A program made the translations under genes and the position numbers. Shown in pieces: positions 1 through 6,319 of a DNA stretch of 7,218 nucleotides. This DNA comes from Vulcanimicrobiota bacterium (GTDB lineage: Bacteria; Eremiobacterota; Eremiobacteria; Baltobacterales; Baltobacteraceae): NCBI GenBank assembly GCA_028287545.1, contig JAQBPL010000325.1:1-7218 (forward strand), written 5' to 3'. A model generated the notes under the pieces. The model worked only from the letters and a program-made list of their open reading frames with translations, was not told where the DNA came from and searched no databases. Position 1 is the first letter of the stretch; the number at the start of each line of letters is the position of its first letter.

Positions 1-6
1 ATTGAT

Positions 7-140
7 GCGAGCGATCGTTGTCACCCTGAGCTTGTCGAAGGGCCTTCGTCAACGGTCTTGCAGCAAGCTAACGTGTATCGCGAGGCACCCGCGCGCGACG
101 AGGGCCCGTCGACAAGCTCAGGGTGACAACGATCGCTCGC
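7..140. repeat. Long near-perfect inverted repeat (44-bp arms, 46-nt loop)
   Basis: Bases 7-50 are the reverse complement of 97-140 with only two mismatched pairs (39/108 and 45/102). A single strand could therefore form a 44-bp stem closed by a 46-nt loop (51-96). The core of each arm is GTCACCCTGAGCTTGTCGA and its complement, a palindromic interspersed repeat family I recall from many GC-rich bacterial and metagenomic genomes. The left arm contains a smaller palindrome, CGAAGGGCCTTCG (37-49). No open frame across it looks like a protein, and there is no U-tract that would make it a classical terminator. No target-site duplication is visible, although only 6 nt of left flank are present. It could be a non-autonomous mobile element, a REP/BIME-like repeat or a transcript-stabilising hairpin. 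No second copy lies in the window. Confidence 0.9.
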
Positions 141-251
141 GCCACCGGCGATTCACGTGCGTTCGCAGTCGTCGAAGCGAGACGTGTTCCGCCGAATTGG
201 CGCAGGCAACTTCGCTCCGATTGGTCAGAGACGCGCCCCGGCGACAGCGGC

Positions 252-257
252 TAGAAT
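252..257 (+). promoter_or_regulatory. Candidate -10 box (TAGAAT) for the membrane-protein gene
   Basis: TAGAAT at 252-257 differs from the TATAAT consensus at one position and lies 11 nt before the GTG chosen as start at 269. No convincing -35 box lies 16-18 bp upstream; the nearest candidate, TTGGTC (221-226), is 25 bp away. A TANNNT box this close to a start codon would give a leader of only about 5 nt, an arrangement seen for leaderless or near-leaderless genes in GC-rich bacteria. The rest of 141-268 shows no coding signal and no other site I can support. Confidence 0.3.
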
Positions 258-268
258 CGACCCGTGAT

Positions 269-724
269 GTGCTCGTGCTGCAAGAAATCGTGACCGCCGG
301 CGCCGCCGGCGCCGTCGCGATAAACCTCTACCTGATCGTCTCGCTCGTCTGGGTTCTGCACGTGACGACGGTCCGTGCTCTCTGGCAGTGGGATGCCGCG
401 AACCTGCTCGGCGCCGCGGCGTTCCGCGCCGGGGGTGCCGTCGAGCTCGTTGGCATCAGCTTGCACGTTGCGGTCAGCCTGGCGTGGGCGGCGGTCTTCG
501 CGCTGCTGCTGGGGCGCAACGAGGCCGTCGTGCGGCAGCCGATCGCGGCCGGAGCGCTGTTCGGTGTCGTCGTGTGGGCGGTGATGCAGTTCGTCGTCGT
601 TCCGCTCGGGCGCGCGCCGGTACCGCGGCTGACCACGCCCGGCGTCGTCAACGGTCTGATCGCGCACGCGATCTTCTTCGGGATACCCGTCGCGCTGGTC
701 TGCGTGCGTTTTCTGCGCGCGTAG
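269..724 (+). CDS. Small four-helix integral membrane protein, possibly YagU/DUF1440-like
   Basis: A 151-residue protein, almost entirely hydrophobic, with four predicted membrane helices at about residues 10-31, 57-82, 91-113 and 126-148. TM2 and TM4 each carry a histidine (H66, H133), and a polar, proline-containing loop (115-124) joins TM3 and TM4. There is no cleavable signal peptide. Arrangement and spacing recall the YagU/DUF1440 family: His in TM2, a GAL-containing TM3 start, a PLGxxP turn, and a Gly/Ala-His near the start of TM4. This comparison is by eye from memory and weak. Function is unknown. The frame is open back to base 2, but the upstream part runs through the inverted repeat and is not protein-like. 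GTG 269 is preferred because it follows TAGAAT; GTG 275 and GTG 290 are alternatives, and no start has a good Shine-Dalgarno sequence. It ends 5 bp from the convergent regulator gene. Confidence 0.65.
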   Translation: MLVLQEIVTAGAAGAVAINLYLIVSLVWVLHVTTVRALWQWDAANLLGAAAFRAGGAVELVGISLHVAVSLAWAAVFALLLGRNEAVVRQPIAAGALFGVVVWAVMQFVVVPLGRAPVPRLTTPGVVNGLIAHAIFFGIPVALVCVRFLRA

Positions 725-729
725 CGAGC

Positions 730-2160
730 TTACGGCAGCAGTTCGACGAGCACGTCGACCGCGTCCGGCATCGCTTCGCGCGGCGTGCTGCCGAAGCCGA
801 GGATGAAGCCGCGCAGGTCGTCGCGCGCGATGCATTGGTCGGAGAGCGGGTGCAGGAACACGCGCCGTTCGCGCGCCCGCGCCGCGATCGCGACGTCGTC
901 GTGCTGCGGATCGATGCGCACGGTGACGTGCATCCCGCCGGTCAACGGGCCGATCGTCAGCCGGTCGCCGGCGCGATCGCGCAGCAGCTCGCAGAGGTAT
1001 TCGCCGCGCCGCTGGTACTCGGCGTTCAACCGGCGAACGTGCCGGGCGAGAAAGCCTTCGCGCACGAAATCGGCGAGCACCGCCTGGGTGAGCGCCGACG
1101 TGCCGAGCGATCCTACCGCGCGCGCCGCGCGCAGCGCGGGCGCGAGGTGCGGGGGCGCGACGACGTAGCCGACCCGCAGGCCCGGCGCGAGCACTTTGCT
1201 GAACGTGCCGACGTAGATGACGCGGCCGGAGGCGTCGCTGCCTTGAATCGCCTGCAGCGGGCCGCCGTTGAAGCGGAACTCGCTGTCGTAGTCGTCCTCG
1301 ACGATGTACGCGTCGTGGCGCTGCGCCCACGCGAGCAGGCTCGCGCGCCGGGCGGCGCTCATCACGCCGCCGAGCGGAAACTGGTGCGATGGCGTCACGT
1401 ACGCGAGACGGGCGGGCGGCGCGTCGTCGGCGACCAGCCCGTCGTCGTCGATCGGAACGCCGTGCACGCGCGCACCGCGTGCGGTGAACGCGGCGCGCGC
1501 CGCTGCGTAGCTCGGATCTTCGCAGACGACCGCATCGCCGGGTTCGAGCATGACGTCGGCGATCAGCGTGAAGCCGGATTGCGCGCCCTCGACGATGAGC
1601 ACCTCATCGTCGTTCAAGCTGAGGCCGCGAAATTGGCGCAGGTGCTGGGCGAGCGCGGCGCGCAGCCGCGTGTCGCCGGCGGGATCGGCATACGCGAAGC
1701 GCGCGGTAAGGCTGCGAGCGCGCCGCTCCAGCCGCTGCCACGCGGCGAGCGGAAAGGCGTCGAGGTCGGGGAGCCCGTCGCGAAACGCGCCTAGGCCACC
1801 GGGCGCGAACGCGACGGCATGCGCGACGTCGAGGTGGCGCCGGGCGCCCGGAGGCAGCAGCGGCGCCGGGGCTGCCACGGCCGCGCTGCGCCGGGTCATC
1901 CCGCGCGCGACGAACGTTCCCGAGCCGACGCGCGCGACCAGGTAGCCTTCGGCGACGAGCTGTTCGACCGCGGCCACGACCGTATTGCGCGAAACGCCGA
2001 TCCGGGCGGCGAGCTCGCGGCTCGGAAGGAGGCGCGTCCCCTCGGCCAGCCCGCCGTTGTGGATCGCGGCGCGCAGCCGCTCGACCAGCTGCCGCCCGAT
2101 GGGCAGCCGGGAGGACCGGTCGGGAAAAAGGGACTCGAACTCGCCGGTTGGATCGGTCAT
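730..2160 (-). CDS. MocR/PdxR-type transcriptional regulator (GntR winged helix + PLP aminotransferase-like domain)
   Basis: A 476-residue protein of normal length for the MocR subfamily of GntR regulators. Residues about 18-87 form the DNA-binding winged helix, with LPSRELAARIGVSRNTV (45-61) as helix-turn-helix and GYLVARVGSGTFVA (72-85) as wing. A linker leads to a class-I aminotransferase fold (about 120-476). Its PLP features are visible: an AYADPAGDTRLR segment (156-167), VEDDYDSEF (287-295) with D289 as probable pyridine-nitrogen ligand, and GTFSK (318-322) with K322 as the Schiff-base lysine, followed by PGLRVGY. Such proteins sense PLP or PLP-amino acid adducts and regulate vitamin B6, GABA or amino-acid genes, usually next door. 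Here neither neighbour is such a gene, so the target is unknown. ATG 2160 just precedes the conserved domain; the frame stays open for 1.3 kb upstream only as antisense of the next gene. No Shine-Dalgarno is visible, and a GATATT box (minus strand, 2172-2167) lies 6 nt from the ATG, so a leaderless mRNA is possible. Confidence 0.93.
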   Translation of the reverse strand: MTDPTGEFESLFPDRSSRLPIGRQLVERLRAAIHNGGLAEGTRLLPSRELAARIGVSRNTVVAAVEQLVAEGYLVARVGSGTFVARGMTRRSAAVAAPAPLLPPGARRHLDVAHAVAFAPGGLGAFRDGLPDLDAFPLAAWQRLERRARSLTARFAYADPAGDTRLRAALAQHLRQFRGLSLNDDEVLIVEGAQSGFTLIADVMLEPGDAVVCEDPSYAAARAAFTARGARVHGVPIDDDGLVADDAPPARLAYVTPSHQFPLGGVMSAARRASLLAWAQRHDAYIVEDDYDSEFRFNGGPLQAIQGSDASGRVIYVGTFSKVLAPGLRVGYVVAPPHLAPALRAARAVGSLGTSALTQAVLADFVREGFLARHVRRLNAEYQRRGEYLCELLRDRAGDRLTIGPLTGGMHVTVRIDPQHDDVAIAARARERRVFLHPLSDQCIARDDLRGFILGFGSTPREAMPDAVDVLVELLP

Positions 2161-2183
2161 GGGTGCAATATCGGCTTCGCGAC

Positions 2184-2199
2184 TGCCACCCAGTTGGCA
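2184..2199. promoter_or_regulatory. Candidate operator: TGCCA-N6-TGGCA palindrome in the divergent spacer
   Basis: TGCCACCCAGTTGGCA at 2184-2199 has perfect 5-bp arms around a 6-bp centre. It lies 24 bp upstream of the regulator's ATG and 45 bp upstream of the nuclease-helicase start, in a spacer of only 84 bp that must hold both promoters. This position fits an autoregulatory site for the MocR-type protein. Members of that family often bind direct repeats rather than palindromes, so this is a suggestion only. The same bases include TTGGCA (2194-2199), which resembles a -35 box on the plus strand, but no -10 box follows at a proper distance. Confidence 0.3.
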
Positions 2200-2244
2200 T
2201 GGTCGGGAGCGAAGATCGCCGCATGACCCCGTTCGTGGTGAACC

Positions 2245-5200
2245 GTGCTCCGGCTTGACGGCCGTCTGGTCTATGCGGCCTCCGACCTCAACGACTTCCT
2301 CGACTGCGATCACCGCGTCGCGCTGAACCGGCTGGCGGCCTCGCGCGGCGAACGTCCCCCGGCCGACGACGCGACACTGGAGATCATCGCTCGCAAAGGC
2401 CAGCTGCACGAGCGATCCGTGCTCGCGCGTCTCGAGGCCTCGGGCGTCAACGTCGTGCGCATCGACGAGGGCGACGGCAGCCCGGCCGGTCTCGAACGCG
2501 CCGCGCAGGCGACGCGCCGCGCGATGCGCTCCGGAGCCGAGGCGATCTACCAGGCGACGCTGATCGACGGCCGGTGGCTCGGTCGGGCCGATTTCCTGCT
2601 GCGGACCGACGTGCCCAGCGACCTCGGCGCGTGGTCGTACGACGTCGCCGACGCCAAGCTCGCCGTGCGCGAGAAGGCCGCCTTCGTCGTGCAGCTGTGC
2701 GTGTACGCCGATCTCGTCGCCGCCGTGCAGGGAACGCTGCCGCGCACGATCCACGCGCTCTTCGGCGACGGCCGCGACGTGCCGTACGCTGCCGAGCGGT
2801 ACATCGCGTACGTGCGCGCCGCGCGCGCTCGCTTCGAAGCGTCGGTCGACGCGCTCGACCCGGCGGCGGTCCCCGATCGGGTGGCCGCGTGCGGCGCGTG
2901 CGCCTGGGCCGACACGTGCGATAGCGCCCGCCGGCGGGTCGACCATCTCTCGCTCGTCGCCGGAATGCGGCGCGCGCAGACGGCGCGGCTGCGCGATGCC
3001 GGCATCGCAACGCTGGCGTCGCTCGCCGCAGCGCCCGACGACGCACGGCCCGCGCGGCTGGCCGAGACGACGTTCACCAAACTGCGCCGCCAAGCCGGAT
3101 TGCAGGCCGCGCAGCGCGCGAGCGGCGTGCCGTCGTACGTGCTGCTCGAGCCGCACGACGGCGCCGGTTTCGCGCTGCTGCCCGAGCCCGACGACGCCGA
3201 CGTGTACTTCGACATGGAGGGCGACCCGCTGTACGAGCCGGGCGTCGGCCTCGAGTATCTCTTCGGCGCGTACGTTCACGGTGCCGAACCGGCCTACCGG
3301 AAGTTCTGGGGCGAGACGCGCGATGGGGAGAAAGCGGCGTTCGAGAAGTTCGTCGACTGGCTCGTCGTGCACCGCCGCGAGCATCCGCGCGCGCACGTCT
3401 ATCACTACGCACCGTACGAGAAGACGGCGCTGCGCCGGCTGGCGATGTACCACGGCACCCGCGAGGACGAGGTCGACGCGCTGCTGCGCGGGCAAGTCCT
3501 GGTCGATCTCTACGCGGTCGTCGGCGGCGCGGTCGCGCAGTCGGCCGAGAGCTACTCGATCAAGAAGCTCGAGTCGCTATACGGGTTCACGCGCAGCACC
3601 GACGTGCGCAAAGGCGACGACTCGATCGTCGCGTTCGAACGGTACCTGATCGACCGCGACGCCGCGACGCGTGAGGACATCGTCGCGTACAACGAGGAAG
3701 ACTGCGTCTCGACCTTCGGTCTGCACCGCTGGCTGCGAACGCTGCGCGACGAGGCGCAAACGAAGTACGGCGAGATCCCGTATCGGCCCGCGATCGACCC
3801 CAAAGAACCGACCGACAAGGAACGGAAAGAAGCCGAGCAGCGCACCGCCTTGCAGGCGGCGCTCCTCGAGGGCGCGCCGGCGGGCGATCCGCGCCGGCTT
3901 ATGGCGCATCTGCTCGGATATCACCGGCGCGAAGCGAAGCCCGTGCAATGGGCCGTCTTCGAACGTTCGGAGCGCGCCGGATGGTTCGATTTCGCCGCCG
4001 ACGACACGGAAGCGCTGGGCGGCATCGAGCTCTGCGAGGATATCCCGCCGTCGCCCGTGCCGGGCGCATCGGCGCGGTCGACCGGCATGATCTACACGTA
4101 CCGCTTTCCGCGCCAGCAGCACAAGCTCGGTCGCGACCCGGTCGACGCGCGCACGACCAAGAGCGCGGGTGCGGTCGTCTCGATCGACGACGACGAGTGT
4201 CTCCTGCGGCTGAAGCGCAGCGGCAACGCGCCGCATCCAACCGTCCTGGGTCCCGGTTGGCCGATCCGCACCGACGAGCAGCAGGCCGCGCTCGCGCGGC
4301 TCGCGGAGGCGGTGCTGGACGGATCGGCGGAGCACCGCTACGGTGCGGCGTACGATCTGCTGCGAGTGGCGTCGCCTCGAATCCGCGGCCTGCTCCCCGG
4401 CGACTTCGTCCAGCCGACGCTGCGTCCCGACGCGCAGGCCATCGATCCGAGCGACGTGAGCGCACTCGCCAGTGGGCTGATCGACTCGACGCTGGTGGTG
4501 CAAGGGCCGCCCGGCAGCGGCAAAACCTATACCGGCGCGCACGTCATCGCCGATCTTCTCGCCGAAGGAAAGCGCGTCGGCGTGACGTCGACCGGGCACC
4601 AAGCGATCCACAACCTGCTGCACGAGGTCGAACGCGTCGTCGATGCGCGCGGCGCTTCGTTTCGCGGCGTGAAGAAGAGCACGGGCCCCGAGTCGGAGTT
4701 TCAGTCGCGTCTGGCGCAGCCGTTCATCGAATCGGTCGGGGTCAACGCCGGGTTCGGCGAGTACAACCTCGTCGCCGGAACCGGCTGGTTGTTCTCGCGC
4801 GCCGACCTCGAACGCCTCGACGTCCTCGTGATCGACGAAGCGGGTCAAGTGTCGCTGGCCGACGCGCTGGCGATGGCGACCAGCGCGCGTTCCGTGGTGC
4901 TCCTCGGCGATCCGATGCAGCTCGCGCACGTTTCGCTCGCCGCGCACCCGGAAGAATCGGGCCCCTCCGTGCTGCGGCATCTGCTGGGCGACGCGGCGAC
5001 AATCGCACCGGATCGCGGCGTGTTTCTCGATCGCAGCTTCCGCATGGCGCCGCCGCTGTGCGCCTTCGTCTCGGCGCTCGCGTACGAGGGGCGATTGGAA
5101 CCCGCGCAGAGCTGCGCAAACCAACGGATCGACGCGGCGGCGTTCGCCGGCGCCGGGCTGCACTACGTGCCGATCGTTCATGAAGGCAATTCGCAGTCGT

Positions 5201-5697
5201 CGCCCGAGGAAGCCGACGCGGTCGCGCAGTTGATGGGCAACCTACTCGGCGGGACGTTCACCGCCTGCGACGGCACTTCGCGGCTGTTGGGCGTCGACGA
5301 CGTCCTGATCGTCTCGCCCTACAATCATCAGGTCTCGCTGCTGCGCCGCACGCTGCGCGCGCGTTTCGGCGACGGCGTGCGGGTCGGAACCGTCGACAAG
5401 TTCCAGGGACAGGAAGCGCCGGTCGTGATCTACAGCCTCGCCGCATCGAGCGCCGAGGACGCGCCGCGCGGCGCCGACTTTCTGCTCGAAGAGAACCGCT
5501 TCAACGTCGCAGTCTCCCGCGGGCGCGGTCTTGCGGTGCTGGTGTGCTCGCCGCGAATCTTCGCCACGCCGTGCACGTCGCTCGAACAGCTGCGAGCCGT
5601 CGCGGCGTTCTGCGCGTTCGCCGCCGCAGCCGATACCGAGACCGACCCGCAACCCACGGCGCCGCCGCAGCAGCTCTCGCTGCTGACGGTTGCGTAG
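2245..5697 (+). CDS. TM0106-family RecB-like nuclease / DEDD exonuclease / SF1 helicase fusion
   Basis: An 1150-residue, three-module DNA- or RNA-processing enzyme. Residues 1-230 form a RecB/Cas4-like PD-(D/E)XK nuclease: GRADF (D115), DAK (D136, K138) and Q150-x3-Y154. Cysteines C21 and C216-x2-C219-x5-C225 have the spacing of AddB/Dna2-type 4Fe-4S nucleases. Residues about 316-500 form a DEDD-type RNase H-fold exonuclease: D323-x-E325, HYAPYE (387-392), D421 and YNEED (Y482, D486). Residues about 676-1110 form a Dna2/Upf1-like SF1 helicase: TDEQQ (676-680), Walker A GPPGSGKT (754-761), DEAGQ (864-868), GDPMQL (888-893), RSFRM (930-934), VDKFQGQE (1050-1057) and NVAVSRGRG (1087-1095). The tail (about 1128-1150) is Pro/Thr/Gln-rich and ends QLSLLTVA. 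All core motifs look intact. Family members of this fused type are known, but their role is poorly defined; DNA repair or replication-fork processing is inference. GTG 2245 follows an in-frame TGA (2239-2241), so it is the first possible start; only a weak GGTG precedes it. Confidence 0.93.
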   Translation: MLRLDGRLVYAASDLNDFLDCDHRVALNRLAASRGERPPADDATLEIIARKGQLHERSVLARLEASGVNVVRIDEGDGSPAGLERAAQATRRAMRSGAEAIYQATLIDGRWLGRADFLLRTDVPSDLGAWSYDVADAKLAVREKAAFVVQLCVYADLVAAVQGTLPRTIHALFGDGRDVPYAAERYIAYVRAARARFEASVDALDPAAVPDRVAACGACAWADTCDSARRRVDHLSLVAGMRRAQTARLRDAGIATLASLAAAPDDARPARLAETTFTKLRRQAGLQAAQRASGVPSYVLLEPHDGAGFALLPEPDDADVYFDMEGDPLYEPGVGLEYLFGAYVHGAEPAYRKFWGETRDGEKAAFEKFVDWLVVHRREHPRAHVYHYAPYEKTALRRLAMYHGTREDEVDALLRGQVLVDLYAVVGGAVAQSAESYSIKKLESLYGFTRSTDVRKGDDSIVAFERYLIDRDAATREDIVAYNEEDCVSTFGLHRWLRTLRDEAQTKYGEIPYRPAIDPKEPTDKERKEAEQRTALQAALLEGAPAGDPRRLMAHLLGYHRREAKPVQWAVFERSERAGWFDFAADDTEALGGIELCEDIPPSPVPGASARSTGMIYTYRFPRQQHKLGRDPVDARTTKSAGAVVSIDDDECLLRLKRSGNAPHPTVLGPGWPIRTDEQQAALARLAEAVLDGSAEHRYGAAYDLLRVASPRIRGLLPGDFVQPTLRPDAQAIDPSDVSALASGLIDSTLVVQGPPGSGKTYTGAHVIADLLAEGKRVGVTSTGHQAIHNLLHEVERVVDARGASFRGVKKSTGPESEFQSRLAQPFIESVGVNAGFGEYNLVAGTGWLFSRADLERLDVLVIDEAGQVSLADALAMATSARSVVLLGDPMQLAHVSLAAHPEESGPSVLRHLLGDAATIAPDRGVFLDRSFRMAPPLCAFVSALAYEGRLEPAQSCANQRIDAAAFAGAGLHYVPIVHEGNSQSSPEEADAVAQLMGNLLGGTFTACDGTSRLLGVDDVLIVSPYNHQVSLLRRTLRARFGDGVRVGTVDKFQGQEAPVVIYSLAASSAEDAPRGADFLLEENRFNVAVSRGRGLAVLVCSPRIFATPCTSLEQLRAVAAFCAFAAAADTETDPQPTAPPQQLSLLTVA

Positions 5698-6135
5698 CTA
5701 GCCGGGCGAGCCGTTGCGGGCGAGGCCGGCGCAGCGGCCGCAGCGGCCTATGACCACGAGGGTGGCGTCGACGCCGGAGTAGCGGTGGTCTTGCGCGATC
5801 GCCAGCGCCAGCGCGGCGACTTGCGGCGCGGGGACGTTCTGAATCTCGCCGCAGCTCGAGCAGACCAGGTGATGGTGCTTGTCGAGCGCGGCTTCGTAGC
5901 GCGCCGCACCGCCGTGGGCGAACACCTGTACCAGACCGATCGCGCGCAGGATGTCGAGCGTGCGGTAGATCGTTCCGAGGCTTACCGCAGGCAAGGCCGC
6001 GCGCACCCGTTCGTGGATCGCCTCGGCGGTCAGGTGCGCCCCGTCTTCGAGGGCGCGGAGGATCGCGGCCCGCTGTTTCGTCAGACGATAGCGTGTCTGA
6101 AGGAGTCCTGCATCGACGCCCTTGTAGTCGGTCAC
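5698..6135 (-). CDS. Fur-family metalloregulator (Fur/PerR/Zur subtype unresolved)
   Basis: A 145-residue, typical-length Fur-family protein: N-terminal winged helix (about 12-80, recognition helix around SLGTIYRTL, 52-60) and a C-terminal dimerisation and metal-binding domain. Structural zinc should be held by C92-x2-C95 and C132-x2-C135. The hinge metal site appears as H34, E81, H87 and H89. By eye, the fifth position (Asp104 in Bacillus PerR, Glu101 in E. coli Fur) is N100. The ligands of the extra E. coli Fur site (H87, D89, E108, H125) are replaced by K86, H88, A107 and A124. Subtype cannot be assigned: Fe, Zn or peroxide sensing are all possible. GTG 6135 is chosen because GGAGGG lies 7 nt upstream; an in-frame GTG at 6171 would add 12 residues but has no Shine-Dalgarno. 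The gene is divergent from secD, and its stop codon abuts that of the nuclease-helicase. No classical A/T-rich Fur or PerR box is visible. Confidence 0.93.
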   Translation of the reverse strand: MTDYKGVDAGLLQTRYRLTKQRAAILRALEDGAHLTAEAIHERVRAALPAVSLGTIYRTLDILRAIGLVQVFAHGGAARYEAALDKHHHLVCSSCGEIQNVPAPQVAALALAIAQDHRYSGVDATLVVIGRCGRCAGLARNGSPG

Positions 6136-6142
6136 TGGCGCG

Positions 6143-6148
6143 CCCTCC
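6143..6148 (-). promoter_or_regulatory. Shine-Dalgarno (GGAGGG) deciding the start of the Fur-family gene
   Basis: On the minus strand GGAGGG occupies 6148-6143 and is followed by 7 nt and then the GTG at 6135. It is the clearest ribosome-binding site in the window, and it favours the 145-residue form over the 157-residue form starting at GTG 6171. Confidence 0.7.
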
Positions 6149-6167
6149 GATGTCCGCACCCGATCCC

Positions 6168-6175
6168 CCACGTGG
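6168..6175. promoter_or_regulatory. Short palindrome CCACGTGG in the fur-secD divergent spacer
   Basis: A perfect 8-bp palindrome located 32 bp upstream of the Fur-family start, on the Fur side of the secD promoter. It overlaps the alternative GTG at 6171. It could be a half-conserved operator, but an 8-bp palindrome is easily found by chance in GC-rich DNA. No minus-strand promoter could be identified with confidence near it. Confidence 0.15.
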
Positions 6176-6196
6176 TTCGGACGACCGCAACGCCGT

Positions 6197-6225
6197 TTGA
6201 CGCTGTTCGCCCCCCATGCTACGAT
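6197..6225 (+). promoter_or_regulatory. Sigma-70-type promoter of secD
   Basis: TTGACG (6197-6202) and TACGAT (6220-6225) are separated by exactly 17 bp. Each matches the consensus at most positions, and TG at 6217-6218 gives an extended -10 (TGCTACGAT). Transcription would begin near 6232, leaving a leader of roughly 95 nt before the secD ATG at 6327. This is the best promoter in the window and indicates that secD can be transcribed on its own rather than only from upstream genes. Confidence 0.75.
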
Positions 6226-6273
6226 CCGGGGGTTCTCCCCTTCCCCGTCCCTCGACCAGTCCTGGATGCTTGC

Positions 6274-6319
6274 GGTTCACGCTCCGCAGCCCCAGGAGCC
6301 GAGCGGGCTGAGCGTGACC
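6274..6319 (+). other. Stem-loop in the secD 5' leader, ending 7 nt before the start codon
   Basis: In the predicted transcript, TCACGCT (6277-6283) pairs with AGCGTGA (6311-6317). GG (6274-6275) pairs with CC (6318-6319) across one bulged base, and CAGCCC (6287-6292) pairs with GGGCTG (6305-6310) across a 3-nt bulge. The 12-nt apical loop (6293-6304) holds the only purine-rich Shine-Dalgarno-like motif nearby, AGGAG (6294-6298), which is 28 nt from the ATG on the linear sequence. A smaller GGGG-TTCT-CCCC hairpin (6229-6240) sits at the expected 5' end. There is no U-tract, so it is not a classical terminator. It may control secD translation or mRNA stability; that role is inference. Confidence 0.5.

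Noticed and set aside
7..140. A single CRISPR unit or a rho-independent terminator.
   Set aside because: There are only two inverted, not direct, copies. The arms are far longer than terminator stems, and no U-tract follows on either strand.
2..268. N-terminal extension of the membrane protein reading through the inverted repeat.
   Set aside because: The translated segment is basic, cysteine-containing and non-hydrophobic, and it runs through the palindrome. The hydrophobic, protein-like part begins only after GTG 269.
388..1794. A 468-residue plus-strand open frame crossing the membrane-protein and MocR-type genes.
   Set aside because: It overlaps two better-supported genes in other frames, is dominated by Arg and Ala, and has no recognisable domain.
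2161..3495. Open frame on the minus strand continuing 1.3 kb upstream of the MocR-type gene, which could suggest a much longer regulator.
   Set aside because: The extension is antisense to the N-terminal half of the nuclease-helicase, whose motifs are unmistakable. Its residues are Arg/Val/His-rich with no recognisable domain, as expected for the complement of GC-rich codons, and the winged helix begins just after ATG 2160.
3577..5181. A 534-residue minus-strand open frame inside the nuclease-helicase gene.
   Set aside because: It lies wholly antisense to the RNase H-like and helicase domains, has an Arg-rich composition without motifs, and shows no ribosome-binding site or promoter. It is a GC-rich shadow frame.
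3948..5183. A 411-residue plus-strand frame within the helicase region, considered as evidence of a frameshift or overlapping gene.
   Set aside because: The main frame carries continuous helicase motifs through the same region, and the alternative frame is Arg-rich with none.
2245..6135. A defence island built on the nuclease-helicase and its neighbours.
   Set aside because: The neighbours are transcription factors and a Sec translocase subunit on alternating strands. There is no methyltransferase, toxin, mobile element or co-directional partner gene.
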